From Acidobacteriota bacterium (lineage in GTDB: Bacteria; Acidobacteriota; Vicinamibacteria; Vicinamibacterales; UBA8438): a DNA stretch of 8,048 nt. Below are positions 1 through 6,653 of the stretch, piece after piece. Numbering within the stretch: position 1 is the first letter of the stretch; every line of letters starts with the position of its first letter. The notes under the pieces were generated by a model. That model saw only the letters and a list, made by a program, of their open reading frames with translations. It made no database searches and was not told where the DNA came from. The position numbers and the translations under genes were made by a program. The stretch is from the NCBI GenBank assembly GCA_011523485.1, contig WTGR01000415.1:1-8048 (forward strand), read 5' to 3'.

Positions 1-2
1 CC

Positions 3-359
3 ACCGCGTTCGGCGTCAACGTGCTGGCGTCGGACCAGTACATCTCCATCGTGCTCCCGGGCCGGATGTTCCGCAACGAGTACCAGCGGCGGCGGCTCGA
101 TCCGAAGAACCTGTCGCGGACCCTCGAGGACTCGGGCACGATCACCTCCGTGCTCATCCCCTGGAACACCTGCGGGGCGTTCATGGCCCAGACGCTGGGC
201 GTGTCGACCCTGACCTACGCGCCGTTCGCCTTCTTCAACCTGATCAACCCGCTGGTCGCGGCCGTCTACGGTTTCGCGCGGATCGGGATCGCGCCGCTGG
301 ATCCAGCGCCGGCCAGCAGCCTGGAAGCCCCCCCGGAGCACCCGCCGACCGCGGTGTGA
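3..359 (+). CDS. nhaC: NhaC-family Na+/H+ antiporter, C-terminal fragment (5' end outside window)
   Basis: This is the C-terminal part of a membrane Na+/H+ antiporter of the NhaC family, which exchanges cytoplasmic Na+ for protons across the inner membrane. The frame is already open at base 3 and runs to a TGA at 357-359, so the true start lies upstream of the window. Family-typical stretches are the segment SDQYISIVLPGRMF, the following ENLSRTLEDSG-like stretch (here KNLSRTLEDSG), the IPWNTCGAFM motif, and a hydrophobic end with FAFFNLINPL. After the last helix comes a Pro/Glu/Ala-rich tail of about 20 residues. It is nearly identical to the 3' part of the broken nhaC copy ending at 6653, and the similarity continues a few bases beyond the stop codon. 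In this copy the C-terminal frame is intact. A convergent small ORF ends 18 bases downstream. The family assignment is strong; whether the whole gene is functional cannot be seen. Confidence 0.9.
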   Translation, partial: TAFGVNVLASDQYISIVLPGRMFRNEYQRRRLDPKNLSRTLEDSGTITSVLIPWNTCGAFMAQTLGVSTLTYAPFAFFNLINPLVAAVYGFARIGIAPLDPAPASSLEAPPEHPPTAV

Positions 360-377
360 GGGTAGCCGGAGCAGGCG

Positions 378-593
378 CTACGGCTGGGCCGCGCCGGCCT
401 GCAGCACCTGATCGAGGGCGAGCACGCGGCGCACGGCGTTGCTGATGGCCCGGCCGGTGAAGGAAGAGCCGGCGATGCGCCGGATGCCGCGCCGGATGGC
501 CAACGCTGCGGGTGATGACGCCCTCCTGGCGCCGGGAGCGGCCACGCGGGCGAGCAGCGCGAGCAGAACCGTCGCGAGGAGTGGTCTCGTCAT
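378..593 (-). CDS. Small putative exported protein, unknown function
   Basis: A 71-residue protein on the minus strand whose first 20 or so residues (MTRPLLATVLLALLARVAAPGA) look like a short signal peptide: Arg at position 3, then a Leu/Ala/Val core, then Ala-rich. The rest is Arg- and Ala-rich and probably helical. Residues 40-60 include IAGSSFTGRAISNAVRRVL, which faintly recalls the GATxTS-type end of FMN-binding (PF04205) domains followed by an AVxxxL helix. The resemblance is weak, and the domain would be incomplete. It lies 58 bases downstream of the end of the Sel1-repeat frame on the same strand and could be co-transcribed with it. No strong ribosome-binding site is visible before the ATG. 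It could also be a non-coding open frame in GC-rich DNA or a remnant of a larger secreted protein. Confidence 0.4.
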   Translation of the reverse strand: MTRPLLATVLLALLARVAAPGARRASSPAALAIRRGIRRIAGSSFTGRAISNAVRRVLALDQVLQAGAAQP

Positions 594-651
594 GTTGCGT
601 CTTCACATAGCCGACCGCGCCATTCTACCGCCAGCGGCCCCTCCGCCCGGG

Positions 652-1185
652 TCACGGGCTCCGGTCGCGCGCCTCCGCCTCCGCTTCGACGATCTGATCG
701 CGCGTCATGCGCGCGGCGAGCCGATCGCGAAGCGCCTGAGCCGACTCATCGCCGGCCGTCGCGGCCGCATTCAGCCAGACGTAGGCGGACACGTCGTCCC
801 GAACGACCCCGCGGCCGAAGTAGTACGCCGCCCCGAGGACACCCTGCGCGCGGGCATCTCCCTGCTCCGCCGCAAGACGGGACCACCGAACTGCCTGCCA
901 GTAGTCCTGCTCCACGCCCCGACCGAAGTAGTACGCCGCCCCGAGGACGCCCCGCCCGACTGCATCTCCCTGCTCGGCGGCCAACCGTGACCAACGCACC
1001 GCCTCCTCGTAGTCCTGATCCACGCCCCGACCGAAGTAGTACGCCTCCCCAAGGCGAGCCTGACCGACCGCGTTGCCCTGCTCGGCCGCGAGGCGAGCCC
1101 AGCGCACCGCCCCCTCGTACTCTTGCGCAACGCCCCGACCGAAGTAGTACGCCTCGCCGAGGACGCCCTGCCCGACCGCATTGTC
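652..1185 (-). pseudogene. Sel1-repeat lipoprotein, detached C-terminal portion (repeats 15-18 plus tail)
   Basis: This is the last part of the original Sel1-repeat protein, cut off from the rest by the TAG at 1186-1188. It continues in the same frame directly after that TAG and holds four 36-residue Sel1-like units (pattern AAEQGDAxxQxxLGxAYYFGRGVxQDYxxAVRWxRL). It then has a typical Sel1-protein ending, in which the last unit changes to a DVSAYVWLNAAATAGDESA stretch, followed by LRDRLAARMTRDQIVEAEAEA and the stop at 652-654. That natural-looking C-terminus shows the original gene ended here, so the pieces at 1186 and 1618 are interruptions and not real ends. The only local start is a GTG inside a repeat (1105-1107), with no signal peptide, so independent expression is unlikely. 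Repeats 15-17 are the second copy of a perfect tandem duplication. Confidence 0.7.
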
Positions 1186-1701
1186 CTACTCGGCCGCGAG
1201 ACGGGACCAGTGAACCGCCTGCCAATAGTCCTGTGCGACGCCGAACCCGTAGTGGTACGCCGCCCCGAGGACACCCTGCGCGCGGGCATCTCCCTGCTCC
1301 GCCGCAAGACGGGACCACCGAACTGCCTGCCAGTAGTCCTGCTCCACGCCCCGACCGAAGTAGTACGCCGCCCCGAGGACGCCCCGCCCGACTGCATCTC
1401 CCTGCTCGGCGGCCAACCGTGACCAACGCACCGCCTCCTCGTAGTCCTGATCCACGCCCCGACCGAAGTAGTACGCCTCCCCAAGGCGAGCCTGACCGAC
1501 CGCGTTGCCCTGCTCGGCCGCGAGGCGAGCCCAGCGCACCGCCCCCTCGTACTCTTGCGCAACGCCCCGACCGAAGTAGTACGCCTCGCCGAGGACGCCC
1601 TGCCCGACCGCATTGTCCTACTCGGCCGCGAGACGGGACCAGTGAACCGCCTGCCAATAGTCCTGTGCGACGCCGAACCCGTAGTGGTACGCCGCCCCGA
1701 G
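823..1701. repeat. Perfect 432-bp tandem duplication (four Sel1 units)
   Basis: Bases 823-1269 match 1255-1701 without a mismatch at an offset of 432. I compared the two copies line by line. The identity breaks at 822 versus 1254 on the left and at 1270 versus 1702 on the right. The offset is exactly four times the 108-base Sel1 unit, so the reading frame and repeat register are kept. The four units inside the block differ from each other, so this is a duplication of a block and not a general homogenised repeat. It is either a very recent unequal exchange between repeats or an assembly error in a repetitive region. Confidence 0.9.
1186..1617 (-). pseudogene. Sel1-repeat lipoprotein, middle portion between two amber codons (repeats 11-14)
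   Basis: The middle piece of the same reading frame, bounded upstream by the TAG at 1618-1620 and ending with the TAG at 1186-1188. It encodes four complete 36-residue Sel1-like repeats, including GEAYYFGRGVAQEYE and GAAYHYGFGVAQDYWQ units. At the nucleotide level it is a perfect duplicate of the neighbouring DNA at a 432-base offset. The stop at its end sits at the same repeat position as the one before it: the Gln of LAAEQG is TAG, and the next residues read DN where other repeats read GN or GD. An internal GTG at 1537-1539 gives a 117-residue open frame, but it starts inside a repeat and lacks a signal peptide. It is therefore best treated as part of a broken gene, unless TAG is read through. 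Confidence 0.65.
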
Positions 1702-2820
1702 CACGCCCTGCGCGCGCGCGTCTGCCTGCTCGGCCGCCAGCCGGGACCAGCGAACCGCCTCGCCGTAGTCCCGACCAACACCGCGCCCGAAGTAGTACGC
1801 CGCCCCGAGCAGAGCCTGCCCGGCAGCGTATCCCTGCTCGGCCGCGAGGCGGGACCATCGAACCGCCTCGTCGTAGTCCTGAGCAACCCCGCGACCGAAG
1901 TAGTACGCGTGCCCGAGGTGAGCCTGCGCGATGGCGCCTCCCTGCTCGGCGGCGGGCCGGAACCAGTGGACCGCCTCCCGATGGTCCTGTGCCACGCCGG
2001 ACCCCAGCAGGTAGGCCTCGCCAAGTACGGTCTGCCCGATGACGTCGCCCTGCACGGCGGCGAGACGGGACCAGCGGACCCCCTCCCCGGCGTCCTGCAC
2101 CACCCCGTTCCCGTAGAAGTACGCTTCCCCGAGAAGCGCCTGCCCGAACGAGTTTCCCTGCTCGGCCGCCAGACGGTACCAGCCGACCGCCTCTGCGTGG
2201 TCCTGCACGACGCCCAGCCCGAGGTAGTACGCGTGCCCCAGCAGGGCCTGTCCGCCGGCGTCTTCCTGTTCGGCGGCGAGACGGAGCCAGCCGACCGCCT
2301 CCACGTAGTCCTGCCCGACACCGAGCCCGTAGTAGTGCGCGTGCCCGAGCAGGGCCTGCCCGGCGGGGTATCCCTGGCTGGCCGCGAGGCCAGCCCAACG
2401 CACCGCTTCGCCGTAGTCCTGCCCGACGCCCAGCCCGTAGTAGTACGCCGCCGCCAGGCGAGCCTGCCCGACCGCGTATCCCTGTCCTGCCGCGAGACCG
2501 GCCCAACGCACCGCCTCGCCGTAGTCCTGGCCGACGCCGTTGCCGAAAAAATACGCCTCCCCGAGCAGCGCCTGTCCGACGGGGTGCCCCTGCTCGGCCG
2601 CGAGACGGCCCCAGCGCACCGCTTCCACGTAGTCCTGCTCTACACCGTTTCCGAAGTAGTACGCTTCCGCCAGCAGGGCCTGCGCGTCGGCGTGTCCCTG
2701 CTCGGCGAGATCGCGAGTCGCCTCTACGTCGCTAGCCCTCTCGTCGCTACAGCCCGCCACACCGGCCAGCAGCGAGATGGCAGCTCCCAGACCGATTATC
2801 CGCATCATCCACATCAACAT
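1618..2820 (-). CDS. Sel1-repeat lipoprotein (N-terminal 400 residues; ends at premature TAG)
   Basis: An exported lipoprotein built of Sel1-like repeats, the helix-turn-helix solenoid class used for protein-protein binding. The N-terminus MMRIIGLGAAISLLAGVAGC is a lipoprotein signal with the lipobox VAGC (Cys24 counted from the first Met). The ATGs at 2820, 2814, 2808 and 2805 are all possible starts; the last two best fit a signal peptide. After a linker of about 15 residues come ten units of 36 residues, each with the pattern AAEQGxxxGQxxLGxAYYxGxGVxQDYxEAVRWxxL. The frame stops at a TAG (1618-1620) in the middle of LAAEQG, just where an eleventh repeat begins. The same frame then runs on through eight more repeats to a normal Sel1-type C-terminus at 652. 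The intact ancestor would be about 722 residues in the present sequence, or 578 without the internal duplication. Because Sel1 units are modular, this 400-residue form could still fold. Partner unknown. Confidence 0.85.
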   Translation of the reverse strand: MLMWMMRIIGLGAAISLLAGVAGCSDERASDVEATRDLAEQGHADAQALLAEAYYFGNGVEQDYVEAVRWGRLAAEQGHPVGQALLGEAYFFGNGVGQDYGEAVRWAGLAAGQGYAVGQARLAAAYYYGLGVGQDYGEAVRWAGLAASQGYPAGQALLGHAHYYGLGVGQDYVEAVGWLRLAAEQEDAGGQALLGHAYYLGLGVVQDHAEAVGWYRLAAEQGNSFGQALLGEAYFYGNGVVQDAGEGVRWSRLAAVQGDVIGQTVLGEAYLLGSGVAQDHREAVHWFRPAAEQGGAIAQAHLGHAYYFGRGVAQDYDEAVRWSRLAAEQGYAAGQALLGAAYYFGRGVGRDYGEAVRWSRLAAEQADARAQGVLGAAYHYGFGVAQDYWQAVHWSRLAAE

Positions 2821-2867
2821 TCAGCGTAGCGTAGTCCGGTTGCCTACTCAAGGCGCCATGGGATCGC

Positions 2868-3992
2868 GGCTTCGATCCGACCAACGTGGTCACCACGAGG
2901 GTTCGCAATCCGATGCTCAGCCAGCGGCCCGCGACCCCGGAAGGAATTCTCGAGCGGCGGGCGTCGCACCTGCGCTTTCAAAACCGGCTTCTCGATGAGA
3001 TGACGACCAGGCTGACGCCTCTCCCGGACGTCGACGCGTTCGGGTTGTCGTGGAGCGTGCCCTTCGTGGGAAGACTCGCCAGCCGCGCACCGCTCCGCCT
3101 GGCGGGTACTCCGGTACCGAGCGACCCGAACGAGATGGTGGAAGCGGAGCTTCAGGTCGTAAGTCCAGGCTACTTCGAGACAATGCGATTCCGTCTCCGC
3201 GACGGCCGTACCATTACCCGGCTGGACGGTCCCGAAAGCCCGCGCGTGCTGGTGGCAAACGAAACGCTGGCCCGTGAGCTCTTCGGAGGCGAACCGGCGG
3301 TCGGCCGGCGGGTGACGGTCGGTAGCGAATCCTGGGAGGTCATCGGCGTCGTGGGAGACGTCCTGTACGGGGGTGTCGAACTCACGGCCGAGTCCCGACC
3401 AGAAGCCTTCTTCCCACTGGCTCAGGTCCAAGACGCAATAAACTTCGGCCTGGGACCGACGAGAATCACCGTTCGGACAACCGGCGACTCACTCGCGATG
3501 ATTCCGTTTCTCCGCGAGGCCGCAACGGCGACGAACCCGCAAGCAACGATGGATCCAGTGATCGCGATGGAAGAGCGTATGTCGAGTGCAGTGGCAGAGC
3601 CGCGGTTCAACGCTTTCGTCGTCGGTTCGCTCGCGAGCATCACACTGGTCCTGGCGGGGTTCGGTGTCTACGGGTTGTTGAGCTACACGGTGGCGCAACG
3701 CAGGGGCGAGATCGCGATCCGCATGGCACTGGGAGCAGGACGCCGGCAGATTCTCGCTCTTGTAGTTGGACAGGGCGCAGTGATAGTGGCGGCCGGCACC
3801 GTCATCGGTATTGGCGCGGCGTTCGCGTCGAGCCGGATGCTGGGCAGCCTTCTCTACGGTATCGACACCGACGACCGTCTGACCTTTCTGATGGCGCCGT
3901 CCGTGCTCGTCGCCATCGCGCTCTTCGCCTGTTGGCTTCCGGCCCGCCGGGCGACGCGCATCGACCCGATGAAGATGCTTCGCTTCGGATGA
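2868..3992 (+). pseudogene. ADOP/MacB-type FtsX-like permease, 5'-truncated remnant
   Basis: C-terminal half of a large permease of the ADOP family (Acidobacterial duplicated orphan permease, MacB/FtsX-like). Homology begins at GFDPTN (2868), which in ADOP proteins sits between the first FtsX domain and the second periplasmic MacB_PCD domain. A stop at 2832-2834 closes the frame upstream. A start at GTG 2886 would give 368 residues: a MacB_PCD-like region at about 45-215 (SPGYFETMRFRLRDGR at 93-108), then an FtsX domain with three membrane segments near 243-266, 295-315 and 336-352. The hallmark RRGEIAIRMALGA is at 272-284 and PARRATRIDP at 352-361, shortly before the end. The whole N-terminal half, including the first membrane helix, is missing, so the periplasmic domain has no anchor before it. 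The break lies within about 50 bases of the divergent Sel1 gene start, so a rearrangement probably removed the 5' part. No ATPase gene is nearby, as usual for ADOPs. Confidence 0.85.
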
Positions 3993-4021
3993 TCGAACGA
4001 AGAAAGGGAATACTCTACGCC

Positions 4022-4546
4022 ATGATGAACTCTGCGATGTCGCCGGCGCACCCGGCGAGCACACGAACATCAACCAGCAACGCGGCATTGTTGACGACCA
4101 CCTGCGCCCTTCTCGTTGCCGTGCTGGCATGCGGCGCGAGCCCTCCGGTTGAAGTTGAACGCCGCGACGCAGCACGCCCGGTTGATTTCCAACTCCGCAA
4201 CCCCGTGACGTGCATCATCAATCCAGCAACAAACGCGCCTTACGGCCTTGAAAGGACTGTGCAACCCCTTGAGCGGCGCGATGACCGGATCCGCGTGACC
4301 TACACATGGAAGAACGATTGCACATCCAGTATCAGGCTGTTCGACGTGAGCATACTCGTCTGGGACAACCCGGACCGCACGGGACGGAACATCGGCAGTT
4401 CGGTCCTTGATGACATCGACATCGAACCGGCATCGGATGGCGAAATCCAGGGCGTCGTCCTGCTGGACGATGGCTACCAGAGCGTCGATATCGAAGGTCC
4501 GGACAACGTCGAAATGAACTTCAACGTTCGCTACGCTGATCAATAG
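4022..4546 (+). CDS. Putative lipoprotein of unknown function
   Basis: A 174-residue protein that I do not recognise. From the ATG at 4022 it has a polar N-terminal stretch of about 20 residues, then a hydrophobic run (ALLTTTCALLVAVLAC) ending in a lipobox-like VLAC at Cys37, which suggests export and lipid attachment. The mature part is acidic and looks beta-rich, with two further cysteines (Cys64 in PVTCIINP, Cys100 in KNDCTSS) that could form a disulfide. The central segment RIRVTYTWKNDCTSSIRLFDVSI resembles an immunoglobulin-like sandwich strand pattern, but I cannot assign a family. An AAAGGGA stretch ends about 12 bases before ATG 4022 and may be a ribosome-binding site. An earlier in-frame ATG at 3989 overlaps the permease stop (ATGA) and would add 11 residues. 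The gene follows the permease remnant closely and may share its transcript. It faces the XRE gene convergently with a 19-base gap. Confidence 0.7.
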   Translation: MMNSAMSPAHPASTRTSTSNAALLTTTCALLVAVLACGASPPVEVERRDAARPVDFQLRNPVTCIINPATNAPYGLERTVQPLERRDDRIRVTYTWKNDCTSSIRLFDVSILVWDNPDRTGRNIGSSVLDDIDIEPASDGEIQGVVLLDDGYQSVDIEGPDNVEMNFNVRYADQ

Positions 4547-4565
4547 GCAGGGAGATCTCTGGCCC

Positions 4566-4796
4566 TTATCGCAGTTCCCTGATTAGCTCGGACGGATCGA
4601 ACCCGACAGCCTCGGCAATCTCGAGGAATTCGACCACGTCAATTCTCCGCTCGCCGCTTTCGTACTTGGCAACGAAGGACTGCGGACGGTTGAGGCGGGC
4701 GGCAAGGCTCCGTTGGGTCAGACCGGCAGTGATTCTCCTTTTCTTCAGACAGTGGCGAAACAAGGCTGCTGCAGGCGTGAAGTTTGACCGCGGCAC
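4566..4796 (-). CDS. XRE-family helix-turn-helix DNA-binding protein
   Basis: A small transcriptional regulator of the Cro/C1 (XRE, HTH_3) type. With the GTG start at 4796 it is 76 residues and consists almost only of the DNA-binding domain. LFRHCLKKRRITAGLTQRSLAARL (about 12-35) forms the first helices and the scaffold helix, RPQSFVAKYESGERR (37-51) is the recognition helix region with the family hallmark, and VEFLEIAEAVGFDPSELI closes the bundle. This LTQxxLAxxLxRPQSFVAKYExGERR pattern is typical of solitary XRE proteins from chromosomes and mobile elements. The frame stays open to an ATG at 5000, which would add 68 residues of no recognisable domain (Gly/Ala/Ser-rich, five Cys). I prefer the shorter form because the domain is complete and the extension is not protein-like throughout. 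Codon use is less GC-biased than in the Sel1 and nhaC genes. No toxin partner, phage gene or operator is recognisable nearby. Confidence 0.75.
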   Translation of the reverse strand: MPRSNFTPAAALFRHCLKKRRITAGLTQRSLAARLNRPQSFVAKYESGERRIDVVEFLEIAEAVGFDPSELIRELR

Positions 4797-5169
4797 ACTG
4801 ACTGCCCCGGCGGTTGCCAACCGCACGGCGCAACCGCAAGTGTTTCCTATCCCTGGGAGCAACCCGGCTCCGGCCCCTGAGTCGGTCTCCATCCGAACAC
4901 CCGAAATGCCGGAGGCCCCCGTCAACTCCCCACAATCGACATCCACGCCGATGATGTGGCACATCTGACACTGCAGCAAACCTACCAGTGCTGCAGACAA
5001 GGGCCAACTGAAATGTGACGGAACTGTATCGGCAGGAACGAATGGCGCGGGGATTGAACGAGCACCTCCCGCGCCCCACCTCGCGAGTCGACCGCGAAGC
5101 CCATCCTCCGCGTGCCGGTCTCGTTCGGGGCACGGACACCAGGAACGGCAGGTCGACCGCCGCTCAGGT
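4797..5169. other. Stretch without a supportable gene
   Basis: The left part (4797-5000) is either the upstream region of the XRE gene or its N-terminal extension. The opposite strand is also open here, ending in a Pro/Ser-rich peptide with a stop at 4966-4968, but it has no recognisable domain. In 5001-5169 I see no start with a ribosome-binding site, no RNA gene and no clear repeat. Confidence 0.5.
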
Positions 5170-5349
5170 CTACGGATCCGCCTCCGTGGCGCGCAGGTCC
5201 CGGAGGTAGTACGCGAACGCCGTGCCGGCGATGGCGCCGACCGCGAGCACCTTGAGCACGAAGCGCACCGTCACCGCGCCGTCCAGGAAGTAGTAGACGA
5301 CCGCCGCGACGCTGCCGATCAGCACGCACGAGGCGACGAGCAACGGCCG
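5170..5349 (-). pseudogene. DUF5671-like membrane protein, C-terminal remnant
   Basis: A short minus-strand fragment of about 59 residues ending with the stop at 5170-5172. It contains two hydrophobic segments, LLVASCVLIGSVAAVVYYFL and VRFVLKVLAVGAIAGTAFAYYL, followed by RDLRATEADP. The pattern of a VYYFLDG turn, then VRFVLKVLxV, then YYLRDLR matches the C-terminal membrane segments I know from DUF5671-type integral membrane proteins (function unknown). No plausible start exists, and upstream of about 5350 the same frame turns into Ser/Ala/Arg-rich sequence that does not continue the membrane protein. That point coincides with the beginning of a good coding frame on the other strand. The rest of the gene has therefore been lost by rearrangement. 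The fragment lies wholly in a region where other long open frames are only shadows. Confidence 0.6.
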
Positions 5350-5429
5350 GGCGCCTCGCCGTCTCGCGCAAGGGGCTGCTGCTGAAGCGACGCCGGCTGA
5401 ACTTCGACGCGCTGCTGGCCAGCGAGTGA
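5346..5429 (+). pseudogene. Tail of an unidentified gene (about 27 residues)
   Basis: A plus-strand frame ending in TGA at 5427-5429 reads AGRLAVSRKGLLLKRRRLN followed by FDALLASE. It looks like a genuine C-terminal peptide with strong GC third-position bias, but there is no identifiable gene body upstream: before about 5345 the DNA belongs to the DUF5671-like remnant on the opposite strand. I do not recognise the family. It ends directly before the nhaC remnant, so it may be the last piece of the gene that once preceded nhaC in an operon. Confidence 0.35.
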
Positions 5430-5445
5430 ACAGTCAGGGCCCGAC

Positions 5446-6653
5446 ATGCCCGACACGCCCTCCGCAGCACCCGTCGAACCGCCGGCTCGGCCAGGCCCTC
5501 ATCCCCGTCATCCCGCTCATCGCCCTGCTCGGCGCCGCGGTGTACCTGTTCGGCGAGAGTCCTCCTTCGGCCCGAACCAGATCGCCCTGGTGCTCGGCAC
5601 CGCCGTCGCGGGGCTGGTCGGCCTGGCCAACGGCCAGTCGTGGGCGGAGATCGAGGGCGCCATCAAGCGCGGCATCGCCACGTCGATGGGCGCCGTGCTG
5701 ATCCTGCTCGTCGTGGGGTCGGTCATCGGCACCTGGATCCTGGCCGGCATCGTGCCGACCATGATCCACTACGGCCTGTCGCTGCTCGCGCCGTCCATCT
5801 TCTACGCGGCCACCTGCGCCATCTGCGCCGTCGTCGCGCTGGCCACCGGCAGTTCCTGGACCACCGCCGGCACCGTCGGCCTGGCCCTGATCGGCACTGC
5901 CGCCGCCTACGATCTGCACCCGGGAATCGCGGCCGGCGCGACCATCTCGGGCGCCTACTTCGGCGACAAGATGTCGCCGCTGTCGAACACCACCAACCTC
6001 GCCCCGGCCGTCGCCGGCTCGGAGCTGTTCACCCACATCCGCCACATGGTCTGGACCACGGCGCCCAGCCGCATGCCGGCCTTCCCGGCGATGATGTACG
6101 GCGCGCTGGTCGGCGGGGTGTTCACCGTCGTGTTCCAGCCGGAGGCGGTGCTGCGCGCCGTCGGCGAGCCGGAGCTGGCGCGCCCGGTGGCCCTGGTCAA
6201 GGGCGTGTGGCAGGCGCTGCACGGCGGCTACGTCCTCGATTCGGGGAACGCGGCCCTCGACGAGCTGCCCTCGCGCGGGGGTGGCCACCCTCGCCACCGC
6301 GTTCGGCATCAACGTCCTGGCCTCCGACCAGTACATCTCCATCGTGCTCCCGGGCCGGATGTTCCGCAGCGAGTACCAGCGGCGGCGGCTCGACTCCAAG
6401 AACCTGTCGCGGACCATCGAGGACTCGGGCACGATCACCTCCGTACTCATCCCCTGGAACACCTGCGGGGCGTTCATGGCCCAGACTCTGGGCGTCTCGA
6501 CGCTGACCTACGCGCCCTTCGCCTTCTTCAACCTGATCAACCCGCTCGTCGCCGCCCTCTACAGGCTTCGCGCGGATCGGCATCGCGCCGCTGGATCCGG
6601 CCGGGGTTCAATCTCCGAGGGCCGCGCCCGAGCGCCCGCGCACTGCGGCGTGA
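5446..6653 (+). pseudogene. nhaC: NhaC-family Na+/H+ antiporter, broken copy
   Basis: An NhaC antiporter gene that cannot be read in one frame. The start region MPDTPSAAPVEPP (ATG 5446) is in one frame, but the first membrane helix (RRLGQALIPVIPLIALLGAA) is in the next; a GTG at 5426 would already be in that second frame. Near 5562 the frame shifts back, apparently by loss of one base in AGTCCTCC, into a long good stretch with LGTAVAGLVGLANGQSW, the family signature GDKMSPLSNTTNLAP (5962-6006), HIRHMVWTT and LDSGNAALDELPSRGG. At about 6275 it shifts again into LATAFGINVLASDQYIS. NhaC proteins normally have roughly 40-50 more residues (a membrane-segment region) between these two motifs, so DNA appears to be deleted here. 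An extra A at 6563, relative to the copy ending at 359, breaks the last segment. Correcting it restores GFARIGIAPLDP and a stop at 6651-6653. Several independent lesions make a pseudogene the likely reading; sequencing error could explain the single-base ones. Confidence 0.85.

Noticed and set aside
823..1701. CRISPR-like regular repetition
   Set aside because: The 108-base period is that of the Sel1 protein repeat and the repeats are contiguous and coding, with no unique spacers.
746..2829. Long open frames on both strands antisense or out of frame to the Sel1 gene (several of 350-590 codons)
   Set aside because: They are shadows: 108-base periodic GC-rich DNA keeps stops out of several frames at once. 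Their products are low-complexity Arg/Gly/Pro/Ser repeats without signal peptide or domain, whereas the minus-strand Sel1 frame has both.
2822..2860. Possible promoter for the Sel1 gene (minus-strand TTGAGT, 17 bases, TACGCT)
   Set aside because: The -10 hexamer matches only half of the consensus and would sit two bases from the ATG, so it is too weak to call.
4551..4596. CAGGGA...TCCCTG inverted repeat between the convergent lipoprotein and XRE genes as a terminator
   Set aside because: A 6-bp stem with a loop of more than 20 bases and no T-run is not convincing.
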